NCBI RefSeq assembly: GCF_023630705.1
Contig: NZ_JALQEM010000041.1
Location: 310,001 to 374,000, forward strand
Origin: Caballeronia sp. GAFFF1
GTDB taxonomy: Bacteria; Pseudomonadota; Gammaproteobacteria; Burkholderiales; Burkholderiaceae
Reading direction: 5' to 3'
Length of the DNA stretch: 64,000 nucleotides
A program made the position numbers and the translations under genes. This document shows positions 18,816 to 28,762 of the stretch, in pieces (position 1 is the stretch's first letter; every line of letters begins with the position of its first letter). The notes beneath the pieces are model-generated. The model ran no database searches, was not told the DNA's origin, and saw nothing but the letters and a program-made list of their open reading frames with translations.

Positions 18816-19991
18816 TCAGAAGGAGTGGCGCATGCCGACGCGCACATCTGCCTGCGTGTTCGATGTCGACGGCGTGAAGCTGTAGCCGATGACCGCATCG
18901 ACCGGGCCGGAAGAACGCAGATAATCGCCGGAGATATAGACGTCGGTGCGCTTCGACAAGAGATAGTGCAGCCCGAGCGATCCCTGATTCCAGTGATTGC
19001 CCTCGAAGCGCGTGTGCTGGTAGCCGCCGTAGAGCGCGATATCCGGCCTGAAGTTATACGAAGCGCCCGCCTCGTAGACGCGCATGTAGGACGTCACGCC
19101 CAGCCCCTTGACGCTCGTCCATGTGAAATTACCCGACACCATGAGATCGCCGATGGTCCAGGCGGCGCCCATTGCGAGCGCGCCTTGCTTGTCGGTCGGA
19201 AACGCGTTCGTGCTGTAGAGGTCGGTGCGCGCGCCCGTCACGGGATCGATGCTGACGACAGGCTGCCCGAGGAACGTATGCGCGCCGATCATCGCGTACG
19301 GATCGAACGCATAGATGCCATTGGGGTTATTCAATTGCGTATAGGCGATGCCGAGGTTGAACGTATTCGCGGCATAGTGCCCGCCCACGCTCCATGCGCT
19401 ATTGCGATGAAAATTGCCCGCCACGTTGCCGAACGAATACATGCCGCCGAACGTGAAGCCGCCATAGTTGTTGGACAGGAACTTCACCGAGTTGGGCAGC
19501 CGGTCGCCGTTCATGCGGTCGAAGTCGCCCTGGTGAATGGCATAGCCGCTCGCCCACGCGGAGATGTTATACAGATAGACGAACTCTTCGGTCATATCGA
19601 GCTGATTACCGAACGACACCTGGCCCCACTCTTTGCTTGCGAGACCCACGTACGCCTGACGGCCGAACTCCGCGCCGCCGAACGCGTAGCTTCCGTTGCC
19701 CAGATGGAAGCCGGATTCCAGCACGAAGACCGCTTGCAGTCCTCCGCCCAGATCTTCCGTTCCGCGAAAGCCGATACGGTTGCCGTAGGAGATGCCGTCG
19801 TCGAACTTGACGACATGCGAACCGCCGGTGTTGTTCACATAGGTAATGCCTGCGTCGAGAATGCCGTAGAGCGTCACGCTGCTTTGTGCTTGTGCTTGAA
19901 GAGGCGCGATAAGCGCGCTTGCTGCGAGGACGAAACCGGTGATGCACGACGCGCGTCGTGCGTGGCGTTGTACGGCATTCGGTGTGTTCAT
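18816..19991 (-). CDS. Gram-negative trimeric porin (Burkholderia/Neisseria type)
   Basis: A 391-residue outer-membrane porin. After a signal peptide (cleavage near AQA|QSSV) it starts SSVTLYGILDAGITYVNN, the hallmark of betaproteobacterial porin_4 proteins. It contains GFRGTEDLGGGLQAVFVLE and GRQAYVGL and ends VRVGMRHSF with the C-terminal Phe. The start at 19991 follows AAGGACAC; an ATG ten codons upstream is less likely. It lies among quaternary-amine genes, and its promoter shares a 21-bp-spaced repeat with caiX, so it may admit carnitine or choline; this role is inferred. Confidence 0.9.
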   Translation of the reverse strand: MNTPNAVQRHARRASCITGFVLAASALIAPLQAQAQSSVTLYGILDAGITYVNNTGGSHVVKFDDGISYGNRIGFRGTEDLGGGLQAVFVLESGFHLGNGSYAFGGAEFGRQAYVGLASKEWGQVSFGNQLDMTEEFVYLYNISAWASGYAIHQGDFDRMNGDRLPNSVKFLSNNYGGFTFGGMYSFGNVAGNFHRNSAWSVGGHYAANTFNLGIAYTQLNNPNGIYAFDPYAMIGAHTFLGQPVVSIDPVTGARTDLYSTNAFPTDKQGALAMGAAWTIGDLMVSGNFTWTSVKGLGVTSYMRVYEAGASYNFRPDIALYGGYQHTRFEGNHWNQGSLGLHYLLSKRTDVYISGDYLRSSGPVDAVIGYSFTPSTSNTQADVRVGMRHSF

Positions 19992-20058
19992 CAGCGTGTC
20001 CTTTTTATTGTGGATCGACACGTAAAGTAAATTGCCATATACGTGGTGGCTCGACTAA

Positions 20059-20087
20059 TTGCGACGCAAATGTGTTCAGTTGCGACG
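20059..20087. promoter_or_regulatory. Candidate operator upstream of porin: TTGCGACG direct repeat, 21-bp period
   Basis: TTGCGACG occurs at 20059-20066 and again at 20080-20087, exactly 21 bases apart, in the same orientation and nearly the same distance from the porin start (68 bases) as the repeat before caiX. The first copy also forms a short palindrome TTGCGACGCAA. Likely an AraC/GlxA-type activator site. Confidence 0.5.
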
Positions 20088-20144
20088 AGATCGCGCTGCA
20101 CGCGTCGGCGCAGCGATGCTCCGGCGCGCGCTTGAGAGGGCTTG

Positions 20145-21092
20145 CTACTTCACGCCCAGCGCGCTTTGGACCGCTTCCAGTCCATTGCCGCCGTTAGCCG
20201 TGGTCACGCCTTCGAGCCATGTTTTGAGGAGCGCAGGATTGCGTTTGAGCGCATCCGTTGCGGCCGAATCGATCTTCCGCTTCTTGTCCAGCACGTCGGA
20301 GATGACGCTGTTCTCCAGATCGACGTTGAACGCCATCTGCCGGAATAGACGCCCGACGTTCGGGCATTGCTGTTCATAGCCGCTGCGCGAGACCGTGTTC
20401 ACCGTCGCGCCGCCGAAGTCGGGACCGAGATACTTGTCGCCGCCGTCGAGATAGACGAGCTTGAACTTCGTGTTCATCAGATGCGGCTCCCACGCGAGGA
20501 AAACGATGAACTTCTTGTCGCGTATGGCGCGCTCGACTTGCGTCAGCATGCCGGTTTCGCTCGATTCCACGACCTTCCAGTCGCCGAGACCGAAGGCTTT
20601 GTCGTCCACCATCTTCTTGAGGTTCTGGTTGGCCGGCGCGCCCGGCTCGATGCCGTAGATGCGCTTGTCGAACTTGTCCGCGTTCTTCTCCAGGTCCGCG
20701 AATGAATGCACGCCCGCCGCCGCCACATAGTCCGGCACGGCGAGCGTGAACTTGGCGTTGGTCAGGTTCGGCCGCACCACGTCGATGGATTTTTCGTCGA
20801 CGAACGGCTTCACGAGCGGCGCTTGCGCGGGCATCCAGTTGCCGAGAAACACGTCGATCTGCCCTTTCTTCAAGCCCTGATACGTGATCGGCACCGAGAG
20901 ATTCGCGACGTCCTGCCGGTAGCCCAGCGCCTTCAGCACGATGCCGCTCATCGCGTTGGTCGCGTCGATGTCGGTCCAGCCGGGATCGGCCATGCGCACC
21001 TGCGTGCAGGACGGCGGATCGGCGGCGAATGCGACCGACGCCGCGCAGCCGAGCGCGGTACATAAAACTGCCTGAAAAAGGACTGTTTTCAT
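20145..21092 (-). CDS. choX: Choline-type ABC transporter periplasmic binding protein
   Basis: A 315-residue OpuAC-family binding protein with a signal peptide ending AFA|ADPPSC. Ligand-box signatures include RMADPGWTDIDATNAM, GNWMPAQ, YGIEPGAPAN and AWEPHLMN. It differs from the caiX pair in GGDKYLGPDFGGATVNT and follows betC by 42 bases on the same strand, an arrangement that favours choline (released by betC) as ligand. The start at 21092 is the first ATG giving a proper signal peptide. No transporter core genes are in the window. Confidence 0.85.
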   Translation of the reverse strand: MKTVLFQAVLCTALGCAASVAFAADPPSCTQVRMADPGWTDIDATNAMSGIVLKALGYRQDVANLSVPITYQGLKKGQIDVFLGNWMPAQAPLVKPFVDEKSIDVVRPNLTNAKFTLAVPDYVAAAGVHSFADLEKNADKFDKRIYGIEPGAPANQNLKKMVDDKAFGLGDWKVVESSETGMLTQVERAIRDKKFIVFLAWEPHLMNTKFKLVYLDGGDKYLGPDFGGATVNTVSRSGYEQQCPNVGRLFRQMAFNVDLENSVISDVLDKKRKIDSAATDALKRNPALLKTWLEGVTTANGGNGLEAVQSALGVK

Positions 21093-21133
21093 CTGCGTTC
21101 CTGTCGGTGAGTGCGGTTGATGGTCAAGCGGCT

Positions 21134-22669
21134 TCAGTGCTCGACGGCGGGAAAGCGCGCCATCGCTTCGAGATCGTCGAGGTCGAGATGATTGCGCATG
21201 TAACGCTGGCTCGCGTCGACGCGGGGCTGCCAGTCCCACGACTGAATCGCGCCGCGCGTGGTCGACGCGAAATGGAAGTGACGGCGGCGCTGGCTCGCCA
21301 GCACGTCGCGATGCAACGCGTCGAGGTCCCAGCGGCGCGCCACTTCCTCGCGAAACGCGGCAACGAGCTCGCGGTGCCGTTCGTCCTCCGCGAGATTGCT
21401 GCGCTCGAACAGATCGGCTTCGAGGTCGTAGAGCTGGTCGGGATCGACCTTCGTATGAATGAACTTGTACACCCCGCGCCGGATCATGACGATAGGCGCG
21501 ATCGCGCCTTCGGCCAGATACTCGCCGATCGCTTCGTCATGACCGCCCGTTCCGGTCAGATGCGGCATGAGGCTGCGTCCGTCGATGGCATCGGGCCAGT
21601 CGCGCGGCGATGCATTACCCGCCAGATCGGCGAGCGTCGGCAGCAGGTCGAGATGCGAGACCGAGTCGGCGACGCGATGCGCCTCGAAGCGCCCCGGCCG
21701 ATGCACGATGAGCGGCACGCGGCAGCCGCCTTCGAAGAACGTCATCTTGTACCAGAGGTTGCGCTCTCCGAGCATTTCTCCGTGGTCGGATGTGACGATG
21801 ATCGTGGTGTCGTCCGCGAGTCCGGCCTGTTCCAGCGCTTCCAGAATGGCGCCGAACTGGTCATCGACATACGACACCGCGCCGTAATAAGCGCGCCGCG
21901 CGTTGCGGATCTGCTGGTCGGTCGGCGGCGTGCGATCGGCTTCGTAGACATGCCGCAGACGCCGCGAATGCGGATCGCTCGCTTCGAGCGAGTCGCGATG
22001 AAGCGGCATGTCCACATCCTCATCGCGATACATGTCCCAGTATTTGCGCGGTATCGCATACGGATCGTGCGGATGCGTCAGCGACGCCACCATCATGAAA
22101 GGCCGCGCGTCCTTGCCCGCTTGCCGCTCGCGGGCGAGATCGAAAAGCTTTTGACGCACGGTGAACGTCACTTCGTCGTCGAAGTCGAGTTGATTGGTTC
22201 GCACGCACGGGCCCGCATCGATGACGGAGCTCATGTTGTGGTACCACGAAGGGCGCGTTTCGAAGTCACGCCAGTCGGGCGTCCAGCCGAAATCGGCAGG
22301 ATAGATGTCGGTGGTGAGCCGTTCTTCGAAGCCATGCAGCTGATCCGCGCCGCAAAAGTGCATCTTGCCCGACAGAATCGTGCGGTAACCCTCCGCGCGC
22401 AGATAGTGCGCGAAGGTCAGCGTCTCGGACGGAAACTCGGCGGCGTTGTCATATGCGCCGATCTTCGACGGCAGCTTTCCCGCCAGCAAGGAGAAACGCG
22501 ACGGCGCGCACAGCGGACTCGCGCAGTACGCCGATTCGAACACCACGCCGCGACGCGCGAGGGCGTCGATGTGCGGCGTCTTCGTCACGCGATTGCCGTA
22601 CGCGGCGAGCGCGAACGGCGTCAGTTGATCGGCCATCAAAACAAGGATATTTTGTTTCGCTTCAAGCAT
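21134..22669 (-). CDS. betC: Choline-sulfatase
   Basis: A 511-residue type I sulfatase that hydrolyses choline-O-sulfate to choline and sulfate. The formylglycine site CAPSR is at Cys54 in CASPLCAPSRFSLLAGKLPS. Metal ligands include Asp14 (LMADQ) and the SDHGEMLGER region. The family C-terminal domain is complete (normal length about 510). Choline released here feeds betA-betB. The gene is divergent from a LysR regulator and followed by choX, the arrangement typical of choline-sulfate loci. The start at 22669 is set by MLEAKQNILVLMADQ. Confidence 0.95.
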   Translation of the reverse strand: MLEAKQNILVLMADQLTPFALAAYGNRVTKTPHIDALARRGVVFESAYCASPLCAPSRFSLLAGKLPSKIGAYDNAAEFPSETLTFAHYLRAEGYRTILSGKMHFCGADQLHGFEERLTTDIYPADFGWTPDWRDFETRPSWYHNMSSVIDAGPCVRTNQLDFDDEVTFTVRQKLFDLARERQAGKDARPFMMVASLTHPHDPYAIPRKYWDMYRDEDVDMPLHRDSLEASDPHSRRLRHVYEADRTPPTDQQIRNARRAYYGAVSYVDDQFGAILEALEQAGLADDTTIIVTSDHGEMLGERNLWYKMTFFEGGCRVPLIVHRPGRFEAHRVADSVSHLDLLPTLADLAGNASPRDWPDAIDGRSLMPHLTGTGGHDEAIGEYLAEGAIAPIVMIRRGVYKFIHTKVDPDQLYDLEADLFERSNLAEDERHRELVAAFREEVARRWDLDALHRDVLASQRRRHFHFASTTRGAIQSWDWQPRVDASQRYMRNHLDLDDLEAMARFPAVEH

Positions 22670-22796
22670 GGCGCACGCCTCGAATAGAATCGGATGCCGG
22701 AATCCGCGCGCCCGGGGTGTTCGCGCAACGCCACTATTGCCGTCCGATTTCCGTCTGTGAAGACGACATTTCGTTATGCGCTCATAAGGAGCCGTT

Positions 22797-23696
22797 ATGC
22801 CGCGACAAGACCGCCTGCCGCCCATGCAGGCGCTGCTGATGTTCGAATCCGCCGCGCGGCTCGCGAGCTTCACGGCGGCTGCGCGCGAACTCGGCTCGAC
22901 TCAGCCCGCGGTGAGCCAGCGCGTCGTACAACTGGAAGAAGCGCTCGGGACAGCGCTTTTCGAGCGCGGCCATCGCGGCGTGACGCTCACCGAAGACGGC
23001 GCGCGCCTCTTCGACGCGGTGCGTCAGGGCCTCGACGTCATCCGCGAAGCCACGAGCGATATCCGCGCGCGCCGCGCCCAGCGCGCGCTCACCTTGTCGA
23101 CCGACTTCGGCTTCGCCACCTATTGGCTCATGCCGCGCCTGCCGCAATTCAAGGCGTTGATGCCCGATGTCGACGTGAAGATCATCACGTCCCAGCAGAT
23201 GCCGAGTGTGTCCGGCGACGGCGCGGACGTGGCCATCGTCTTCGGCGACATGCACGGCGACTGGGGCGCGCGCCGGGCCGTGAAGCTCTTCCCCGAACGG
23301 GTGACGCCGGTATGCAGCCCCACCTTCGCGGCAACGCACGACACGTCCTATCTCTCAAAGCTGCCGCTGCTGCACGTCGAGCGCACGCAACCGGAGCGGT
23401 GGCTCTCCTGGAACGCGTGGTTCGACGCGCACGGACAGGCCGCGCCGCCGATGCACGGCGGGCTGACATTCAACAGCTACGCCCTCGTAGCGCATGCGGC
23501 GGTCATGGGCCAGGGCGTCGCGCTCGGCTGGTCGCCGCTCGTCGACGAACTGGTGTCCACCGGCCAGCTCGTCGGGTTGAGTGAAACCTCGCTCGTCACC
23601 GATCGCGGCTACATGCTGCTCACGCGACGCGAAGAACCACCCGCCGTGCGCGCGTTTCAGGACTGGCTGCTGGACGAGTGCGACGCAAGCGTCTGA
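22797..23696 (+). CDS. LysR-family regulator of choline-sulfate utilisation
   Basis: A 299-residue LysR-type regulator. The N-terminal winged HTH is LASFTAAARELGSTQPAVSQRVVQLEEALGTALFER-like (about 20-62) and the remainder is the effector-binding domain. The 127-bp gap to the divergent betC is where it should bind. The start is supported by AAGGAGCCGTT. Divergent placement next to betC matches the choline-sulfate regulator subgroup; the effector is presumably choline-O-sulfate or choline. Confidence 0.87.
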   Translation: MPRQDRLPPMQALLMFESAARLASFTAAARELGSTQPAVSQRVVQLEEALGTALFERGHRGVTLTEDGARLFDAVRQGLDVIREATSDIRARRAQRALTLSTDFGFATYWLMPRLPQFKALMPDVDVKIITSQQMPSVSGDGADVAIVFGDMHGDWGARRAVKLFPERVTPVCSPTFAATHDTSYLSKLPLLHVERTQPERWLSWNAWFDAHGQAAPPMHGGLTFNSYALVAHAAVMGQGVALGWSPLVDELVSTGQLVGLSETSLVTDRGYMLLTRREEPPAVRAFQDWLLDECDASV

Positions 23697-23728
23697 CGCA
23701 GAACGCTCGCGTTTTTCTCGCGTTTTTG

Positions 23729-23749
23729 TTGATTGACCGTTCAATATAA
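23729..23749. promoter_or_regulatory. BetI operator upstream of betIBA
   Basis: The segment TTGATTGACCGTTCAATATAA contains an imperfect palindrome (ATTGACC/GTTCAAT) and closely resembles the ATTGAACG-type operator bound by BetI in other proteobacteria. It sits about 70 bases before the betI start and next to an A/T-rich promoter-like segment. Choline relieves repression in the studied systems. Confidence 0.72.
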
Positions 23750-23817
23750 AAAAAGTAGCATGTGCCGACACACTGGTCAATGCCGAAGGCGGCCGCGCTC
23801 TCACAGGTCGATCAACC

Positions 23818-24405
23818 ATGCCAAAGCTTGGAATGCGCGAGCTTCGTCGCGCGCAACTCATCGATGCCACGCTGCTGACCATCGACGAAGTAGGACTCAC
23901 GGGCGCCACGCTCGCGACAGTGGCGCAGCGCGCGTCGATTTCGACTGGCATCGTGAGCCATTACTTCGGGGATAAGGACGGGCTGCTGGAGGCCACGATG
24001 CGCCATGTGTTGCGATCCTTGTGGCAAGGCACCTCGCGCCGGCGCAAGGCCGCGAAGCCCGATGCACGTTCGAAGCTGCGCGCGGTCGTCGCTGCCAACT
24101 TCGACGTGGAGCAGGTCAACGGACCGGTCATGAAAACGTGGCTCGCGTTCTGGTCCGAAAGCATGCACAAGGAACAACTGCGGCGCTTGCAGTACGTGAA
24201 TACGCGCCGTCTCTATTCGAACCTCTGCACCGACTTCTCGCGCGTGCTGAGCCGCCCTGCCGCCCGCCGCGCGGCGACGGGACTCGCGGCGCTGATCGAC
24301 GGTCTGTGGTTGCGCGGCGCGCTCGCGGGCGAACCGTTCGATACGAAGAGCGCGCTGCGCGTCTCGTACGACTACATCGATCTCATGATCGGGCCACGCG
24401 ACTGA
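23818..24405 (+). CDS. betI: HTH-type transcriptional repressor BetI
   Basis: A 195-residue TetR-family repressor that senses choline and controls the bet genes. The N-terminal HTH reads [21 protein letters not shown]... with [23 protein letters not shown], diagnostic for BetI. The C-terminal ligand domain retains [21 protein letters not shown] with its Trp-rich choline pocket. It is first in betI-betB-betA, 30 bases before betB, with an operator-like palindrome upstream. Length is normal. Confidence 0.96.
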   Translation: MPKLGMRELRRAQLIDATLLTIDEVGLTGATLATVAQRASISTGIVSHYFGDKDGLLEATMRHVLRSLWQGTSRRRKAAKPDARSKLRAVVAANFDVEQVNGPVMKTWLAFWSESMHKEQLRRLQYVNTRRLYSNLCTDFSRVLSRPAARRAATGLAALIDGLWLRGALAGEPFDTKSALRVSYDYIDLMIGPRD

Positions 24406-24435
24406 TCCCCATAACGCACTCAGGAGACGCAGGCG

Positions 24436-25905
24436 ATGCCCCTTTTCGACGAGCAACGGCTTTACATCGGCGGCGAATATGTCGATGCGACGAGCGGCGA
24501 AACCTTCGACACGCTCGATCCCGCCACGGGTGAAAGCCTCGCGCGCGTGCAGCAGGCCTCGCAGGCCGACATCGACCGCGCGGTTCGGTCAGCGCAGGCC
24601 GCGCAGCAGGAATGGGCCGCGTTGACGTCGATGCAACGCTCACGCATTCTGCGTCGCGCGGTGGACTTGCTACGCGCGCGCAACGACGAACTTGCCACGC
24701 TCGAAACGCGCGATACAGGCAAGCCGATCGCCGAGACGCGTGCCGTGGATATCGTCACGGGTGCGGACGTTATCGAGTATTACGCGGGGCTCGCGACGGC
24801 CATAGAGGGCGAGCAGATACCGCTGCGCGAAGCGTCGTTCGTCTATACGCGGCGCGAGCCTATCGGCGTGTGCGCGGGCATCGGCGCGTGGAACTATCCC
24901 ATTCAGATAGCATGCTGGAAGTCGGGGCCCGCGCTCGCGGCTGGCAACGCGATGATCTTCAAGCCCAGCGAAGTCACGCCCTTGAGCGCGCTGAAGCTCG
25001 CGGAAATCTACACGGAAGCGGGCGCGCCGCCGGGCTTGTTCAACGTCGTGCAAGGCGATGCCCGCGTCGGCGCGATGCTCGCGGAGCACGCCGGCATCGA
25101 CAAGATATCGTTCACCGGCGGCATCGAGACCGGCAAGAAGGTGATGGCTCGCGCGGGCGGTTCCACGCTCAAGGACGTGACGATGGAACTGGGCGGCAAG
25201 TCGCCGCTGATCGTCTTTGCCGATTCGAACCTCGAACGCGCCGCCGATATCGCGATGAGCGCGAACTTCTTCAGCTCAGGCCAGGTATGCACCAACGGCA
25301 CGCGTGTGTTCGTCGAGCGCGGTGTCGCCGAGCAGTTCGAACGCCTCGTGCAGGGACGCGTGAAGCGCATTCGTGTCGGCGCGCCGGAAAATCCGCATAC
25401 CAACTTCGGGCCGCTTGTGAGCGCCGCGCAGATGCAAAAGGTGCTCGGCTACATCGAAGAAGGCAAACGCGAAGGCGCGCGGCTCGTTGCAGGCGGCGCG
25501 CGCCTCACCGATGGCGCATTCGCCCGCGGCAACTACGTAGCGCCGACCGTGTTCGCGGATTGCCGCGACGACATGCGCATCGTGCAGGAAGAGATATTCG
25601 GACCGGTCATGTGCATCCTTTCCTTCGACGACGAGGCCGAAGTCATCGCCCGCGCGAACGACACGGTCTATGGGCTCGCGGCCGGTGTCGTCACCGAGAA
25701 CCTGTCGCGTGCGCACCGCGTGGTGCATCGGCTGCATGCGGGCATCTGCTGGATCAATACGTGGGGCGAGTCGCCTGCGGAGATGCCCGTTGGCGGATAC
25801 AAGCAGTCCGGCATCGGTCGCGAGAACGGCATCGTCACCCTGCACGCCTATACGCGCATCAAGTCGGTTCAAGTGGAACTCGGACCGTATCAACCCGTGT
25901 TTTAA
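24436..25905 (+). CDS. betB: Betaine aldehyde dehydrogenase
   Basis: A 489-residue ALDH-superfamily enzyme that oxidises betaine aldehyde to glycine betaine with NAD(P)+. Catalytic Glu251 is in MELGGKSP and nucleophile Cys285 in [11 protein letters not shown]. The cofactor motif [12 protein letters not shown] and the C-terminal [21 protein letters not shown] are typical of BetB. The start follows CAGGAGACGCAGGCG. It is the second gene of the bet operon and ends 11 bases before betA. Confidence 0.97.
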   Translation: MPLFDEQRLYIGGEYVDATSGETFDTLDPATGESLARVQQASQADIDRAVRSAQAAQQEWAALTSMQRSRILRRAVDLLRARNDELATLETRDTGKPIAETRAVDIVTGADVIEYYAGLATAIEGEQIPLREASFVYTRREPIGVCAGIGAWNYPIQIACWKSGPALAAGNAMIFKPSEVTPLSALKLAEIYTEAGAPPGLFNVVQGDARVGAMLAEHAGIDKISFTGGIETGKKVMARAGGSTLKDVTMELGGKSPLIVFADSNLERAADIAMSANFFSSGQVCTNGTRVFVERGVAEQFERLVQGRVKRIRVGAPENPHTNFGPLVSAAQMQKVLGYIEEGKREGARLVAGGARLTDGAFARGNYVAPTVFADCRDDMRIVQEEIFGPVMCILSFDDEAEVIARANDTVYGLAAGVVTENLSRAHRVVHRLHAGICWINTWGESPAEMPVGGYKQSGIGRENGIVTLHAYTRIKSVQVELGPYQPVF

Positions 25906-25916
25906 GGAGCATGCCG

Positions 25917-27638
25917 ATGAGCGTGAAAGAGTTCGACTACATCATCGTCGGCGCCGGTTCGGCGGGCAACGTGCTCGCGTCCCGTCTGACCGAAGACGAA
26001 GACGTGACTGTGCTGCTGCTGGAAGCAGGCGGTCCCGATTACCGCTTCGATTTCCGCACGCAGATGCCGGCCGCGCTCGCGTATCCGCTACAAGGGCGCC
26101 GTTATAACTGGGCCTACGAAACGGAGCCTGAGCCGCACATGAACAACCGCCGCATGGAATGCGGACGCGGCAAGGGGCTCGGCGGATCGTCGCTCATCAA
26201 CGGCATGTGCTATATCCGCGGCAATGCGCTCGACTACGACAACTGGGCGTCGATGCCGGGGCTCGAAAACTGGAGCTACCTCGATTGCCTGCCGTATTTC
26301 CGCAAGGCCGAGACACGCGATATCGGCCCGAACGAATACCACGGTGGCGACGGCCCGGTGCATGTGACGACGAGCAAGCCCGGGAACAATCCGCTCTTCG
26401 CCGCCATGATCGAAGCCGGCGTGCAGGCGGGCTATCCGCGCACGGACGATCTCAACGGCTATCAGCAAGAAGGCTTCGGGCCGATGGATCGCACCGTCAC
26501 GGCGAACGGCCGACGCGCGAGCACCGCGCGAGGCTATCTCGACCGCGCAAGGCATCGCGCCAATCTCACCATCGTGACGCATGCCGCAACCGACCGCGTG
26601 CTGTTTTCGGGCAAGCGCGCAATCGGCGTCGCTTATCTGCATGGCGGTCAACGGGAGACGGCGCATGTGCGTCGCGAAGTGCTCGTGTGCTGCGGGGCGA
26701 TTGCGTCGCCCCAGTTGTTGCAGCGTTCGGGCGTGGGGCCGTCTTCGTGGCTGAAGGAGCTGGAGATTCCGTTGGTGCACGACTTGCCGGGCGTCGGCGA
26801 GAACCTTCAGGATCATCTGGAGATGTACATGCAGTACGCATGCAAGGAACCGGTGACGCTCTACCCTGCGCTGAAGTGGTGGAACCAGCCGGCCATCGGG
26901 CTCGAATGGATGGTCAAGGGAACCGGCATCGGCGCCACGAATCATTTCGAGGCGGGCGGTTTCATCCGCACGCGCGACGACGATCTCTGGCCGAACATCC
27001 AGTATCACTTCCTGCCCGTTGCGATCAATTACAACGGCTCGAATCCCATCGAGATGCACGGCTTTCAGGCGCACGTCGGCTCGATGCGCTCGCCGAGCCG
27101 CGGCCGCGTGAAGATCAAGTCGCGCGATCCGAACGCGCATCCGAGCATCCTGTTCAACTATATGGCCGATCCGCTGGACTGGCGCGAGTTTCGCGACGGA
27201 ATTCGCATCACGCGGGACATCATGCGGCAGCCGGCGCTCGCGCGCTATCGCGGAGAAGAGCTGCATCCCGGCGCCGATGCAATGAGCGATAGCGAACTCG
27301 ATGCCTTCGTGCGCGCGAAGGCGGAGACGGCTTACCACCCCTCATGCTCGTGCAAGATGGGCTATGACGACATGGCAGTCGTCGACGCCGAGGGACGCGT
27401 GCATGGCATGAGTGGCCTGCGCGTGGTGGACGCATCGATCATGCCGCAGATCACGACGGGCAATCTGAACGCGCCGACCATCATGCTCGCGGAGAAGATC
27501 GCGGACCGCATTCGGGGCGTCGCGCCGCTTCCTAAAGTCAATACTCCTTATTTTGTGGCTGACAGCGCCAGGAAGCAGCCCGCTTCTGTAGGCGCGAACG
27601 CGCCGCTACCGTCCGTCGTCAGCGTCAAAGAGCTTTGA
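25917..27638 (+). CDS. betA: Choline dehydrogenase (GMC oxidoreductase)
   Basis: A 573-residue FAD enzyme that oxidises choline to betaine aldehyde, linked to the membrane respiratory chain. The N-terminal FAD motif [17 protein letters not shown], the second GMC signature [15 protein letters not shown], and the catalytic His474 in [11 protein letters not shown] are all present. The ending [21 protein letters not shown] is characteristic. ATG 25917 is preferred over ATG 25911 because AAGGAG lies 7 bases before it. The C-terminal tail of about 30 residues after the conserved core is low-complexity. Part of betIBA. Confidence 0.96.
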   Translation: MSVKEFDYIIVGAGSAGNVLASRLTEDEDVTVLLLEAGGPDYRFDFRTQMPAALAYPLQGRRYNWAYETEPEPHMNNRRMECGRGKGLGGSSLINGMCYIRGNALDYDNWASMPGLENWSYLDCLPYFRKAETRDIGPNEYHGGDGPVHVTTSKPGNNPLFAAMIEAGVQAGYPRTDDLNGYQQEGFGPMDRTVTANGRRASTARGYLDRARHRANLTIVTHAATDRVLFSGKRAIGVAYLHGGQRETAHVRREVLVCCGAIASPQLLQRSGVGPSSWLKELEIPLVHDLPGVGENLQDHLEMYMQYACKEPVTLYPALKWWNQPAIGLEWMVKGTGIGATNHFEAGGFIRTRDDDLWPNIQYHFLPVAINYNGSNPIEMHGFQAHVGSMRSPSRGRVKIKSRDPNAHPSILFNYMADPLDWREFRDGIRITRDIMRQPALARYRGEELHPGADAMSDSELDAFVRAKAETAYHPSCSCKMGYDDMAVVDAEGRVHGMSGLRVVDASIMPQITTGNLNAPTIMLAEKIADRIRGVAPLPKVNTPYFVADSARKQPASVGANAPLPSVVSVKEL

Positions 27639-27682
27639 AGAAAGCAGCAATCACACGATAACCCCTTCCAACTGGAGCAGCG

Positions 27683-28639
27683 ATGAGACACTTCGTAGCC
27701 GGATTGACATGCACCTTCGCTATTGCTTTTGCCAGCAGCTTCGCCGTGAGCGCGCAGGCGGCGGATCCGGCTAGCTGCCGCACCGTTCGCATGGCCGACA
27801 TCGGCTGGTCCGACATCGCTGCGACGACCGGGCTCACGACCAACGTCCTGCAGGGCCTGGGCTATGCGCCGTCGAAGATGATGGCCTCGGTTCCCATCAC
27901 GTTCGCCGGCGTGAAGTCGAAACAGATCGACGCCTTTCTCGGCTATTGGTCGCCCTCCATGGACCCGGTGATCGAGCCGTTCGTCAAGTCCGGGTCTGTC
28001 AAGGTCGTGAACCCGCCTAATCTGACCGGCGCGAAATATACGCTGGCCGTTCCCGACTATGTTTATCAAGCGGGTATCAAGAGCTTCTCCGATATCGCGA
28101 AGAATGCGGACAAGCTGCAGTACAAAATCTATGGAATCGAGCCCGGCAACGACGCGAACATCCTCATCGACAAGATGATCAAGGCCAATCAGTTCGGTCT
28201 TGGCAAATTCAAACTCGTGGAGTCCAGCGAGGCGGGCATGCTCGTGCAGGTGAACCGGGCGATTCAGAACAAGGAGTGGATCGTTTTCCTCGGCTGGGAA
28301 CCGCATCCCATGAACGTGCGAATGAAGATCGACTATTTATCGGGCGGCGATGACGTGTTCGGCCCGAACTACGGTGAAGCGAAGGTGTACACCGTGCAGC
28401 CGACCGACTACGCGACGCGATGCCCGAACGCGGCGAAGCTCTTCTCGAACCTTCGCTTCAGTACCGCGATGGAAAATCAGATCATGACTCACATCATGGA
28501 CAAGGAAGACCCGAACAAGGCCACGCTCGATTGGCTAAAGGCCAACCCGTCTATTCTCGACGGCTGGCTCGCGGGCGTGACGACAATCGACGGAAAGCCG
28601 GGACTGCCCGCAGTCAAGGCTTATCTGGCGAACCACTGA
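27683..28639 (+). CDS. Periplasmic quaternary-amine binding protein downstream of betA
   Basis: A 318-residue OpuAC-type binding protein with signal peptide (cleavage near AQA|ADPAS). It resembles CaiX more than the choX-like protein: it shares WEPHPMN, GGDDVFGPNYGEAKVYT and PGNDANI-type segments. It lies 44 bases after betA on the same strand and probably extends the bet operon; the ligand may be choline, carnitine or betaine and cannot be decided from sequence. A stem-loop follows it. No permease or ATPase gene is adjacent. Confidence 0.87.
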   Translation: MRHFVAGLTCTFAIAFASSFAVSAQAADPASCRTVRMADIGWSDIAATTGLTTNVLQGLGYAPSKMMASVPITFAGVKSKQIDAFLGYWSPSMDPVIEPFVKSGSVKVVNPPNLTGAKYTLAVPDYVYQAGIKSFSDIAKNADKLQYKIYGIEPGNDANILIDKMIKANQFGLGKFKLVESSEAGMLVQVNRAIQNKEWIVFLGWEPHPMNVRMKIDYLSGGDDVFGPNYGEAKVYTVQPTDYATRCPNAAKLFSNLRFSTAMENQIMTHIMDKEDPNKATLDWLKANPSILDGWLAGVTTIDGKPGLPAVKAYLANH

Positions 28640-28698
28640 GAAGCGAGCGGACTCATCGCCTAAAAGCGGCGGTTCGACTGCGGACGAAAACAAAGCGT

Positions 28699-28731
28699 GC
28701 TGCTGGCGATTCGATTCGATTCGCCAGCAGC
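28699..28731 (+). terminator. 11-bp stem-loop after the bet-operon binding protein
   Basis: GCTGCTGGCGA (28699-28709) pairs perfectly with TCGCCAGCAGC (28721-28731) around an 11-base loop made of a TTCGA-type repeat. It lies 60 bases after the stop and 32 bases before the next start. The following bases are mildly T-rich; probable terminator. Confidence 0.65.
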
Positions 28732-28762
28732 TTGCATTCGACGACGAAGCCCTGAGCAACTC

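Noticed and set aside
24612-25910. Upstream extension of betA (433 extra codons in the same frame)
   Set aside because: The extension overlaps betB, is Arg-rich without domain structure, and a good Shine-Dalgarno marks the start at 25917.
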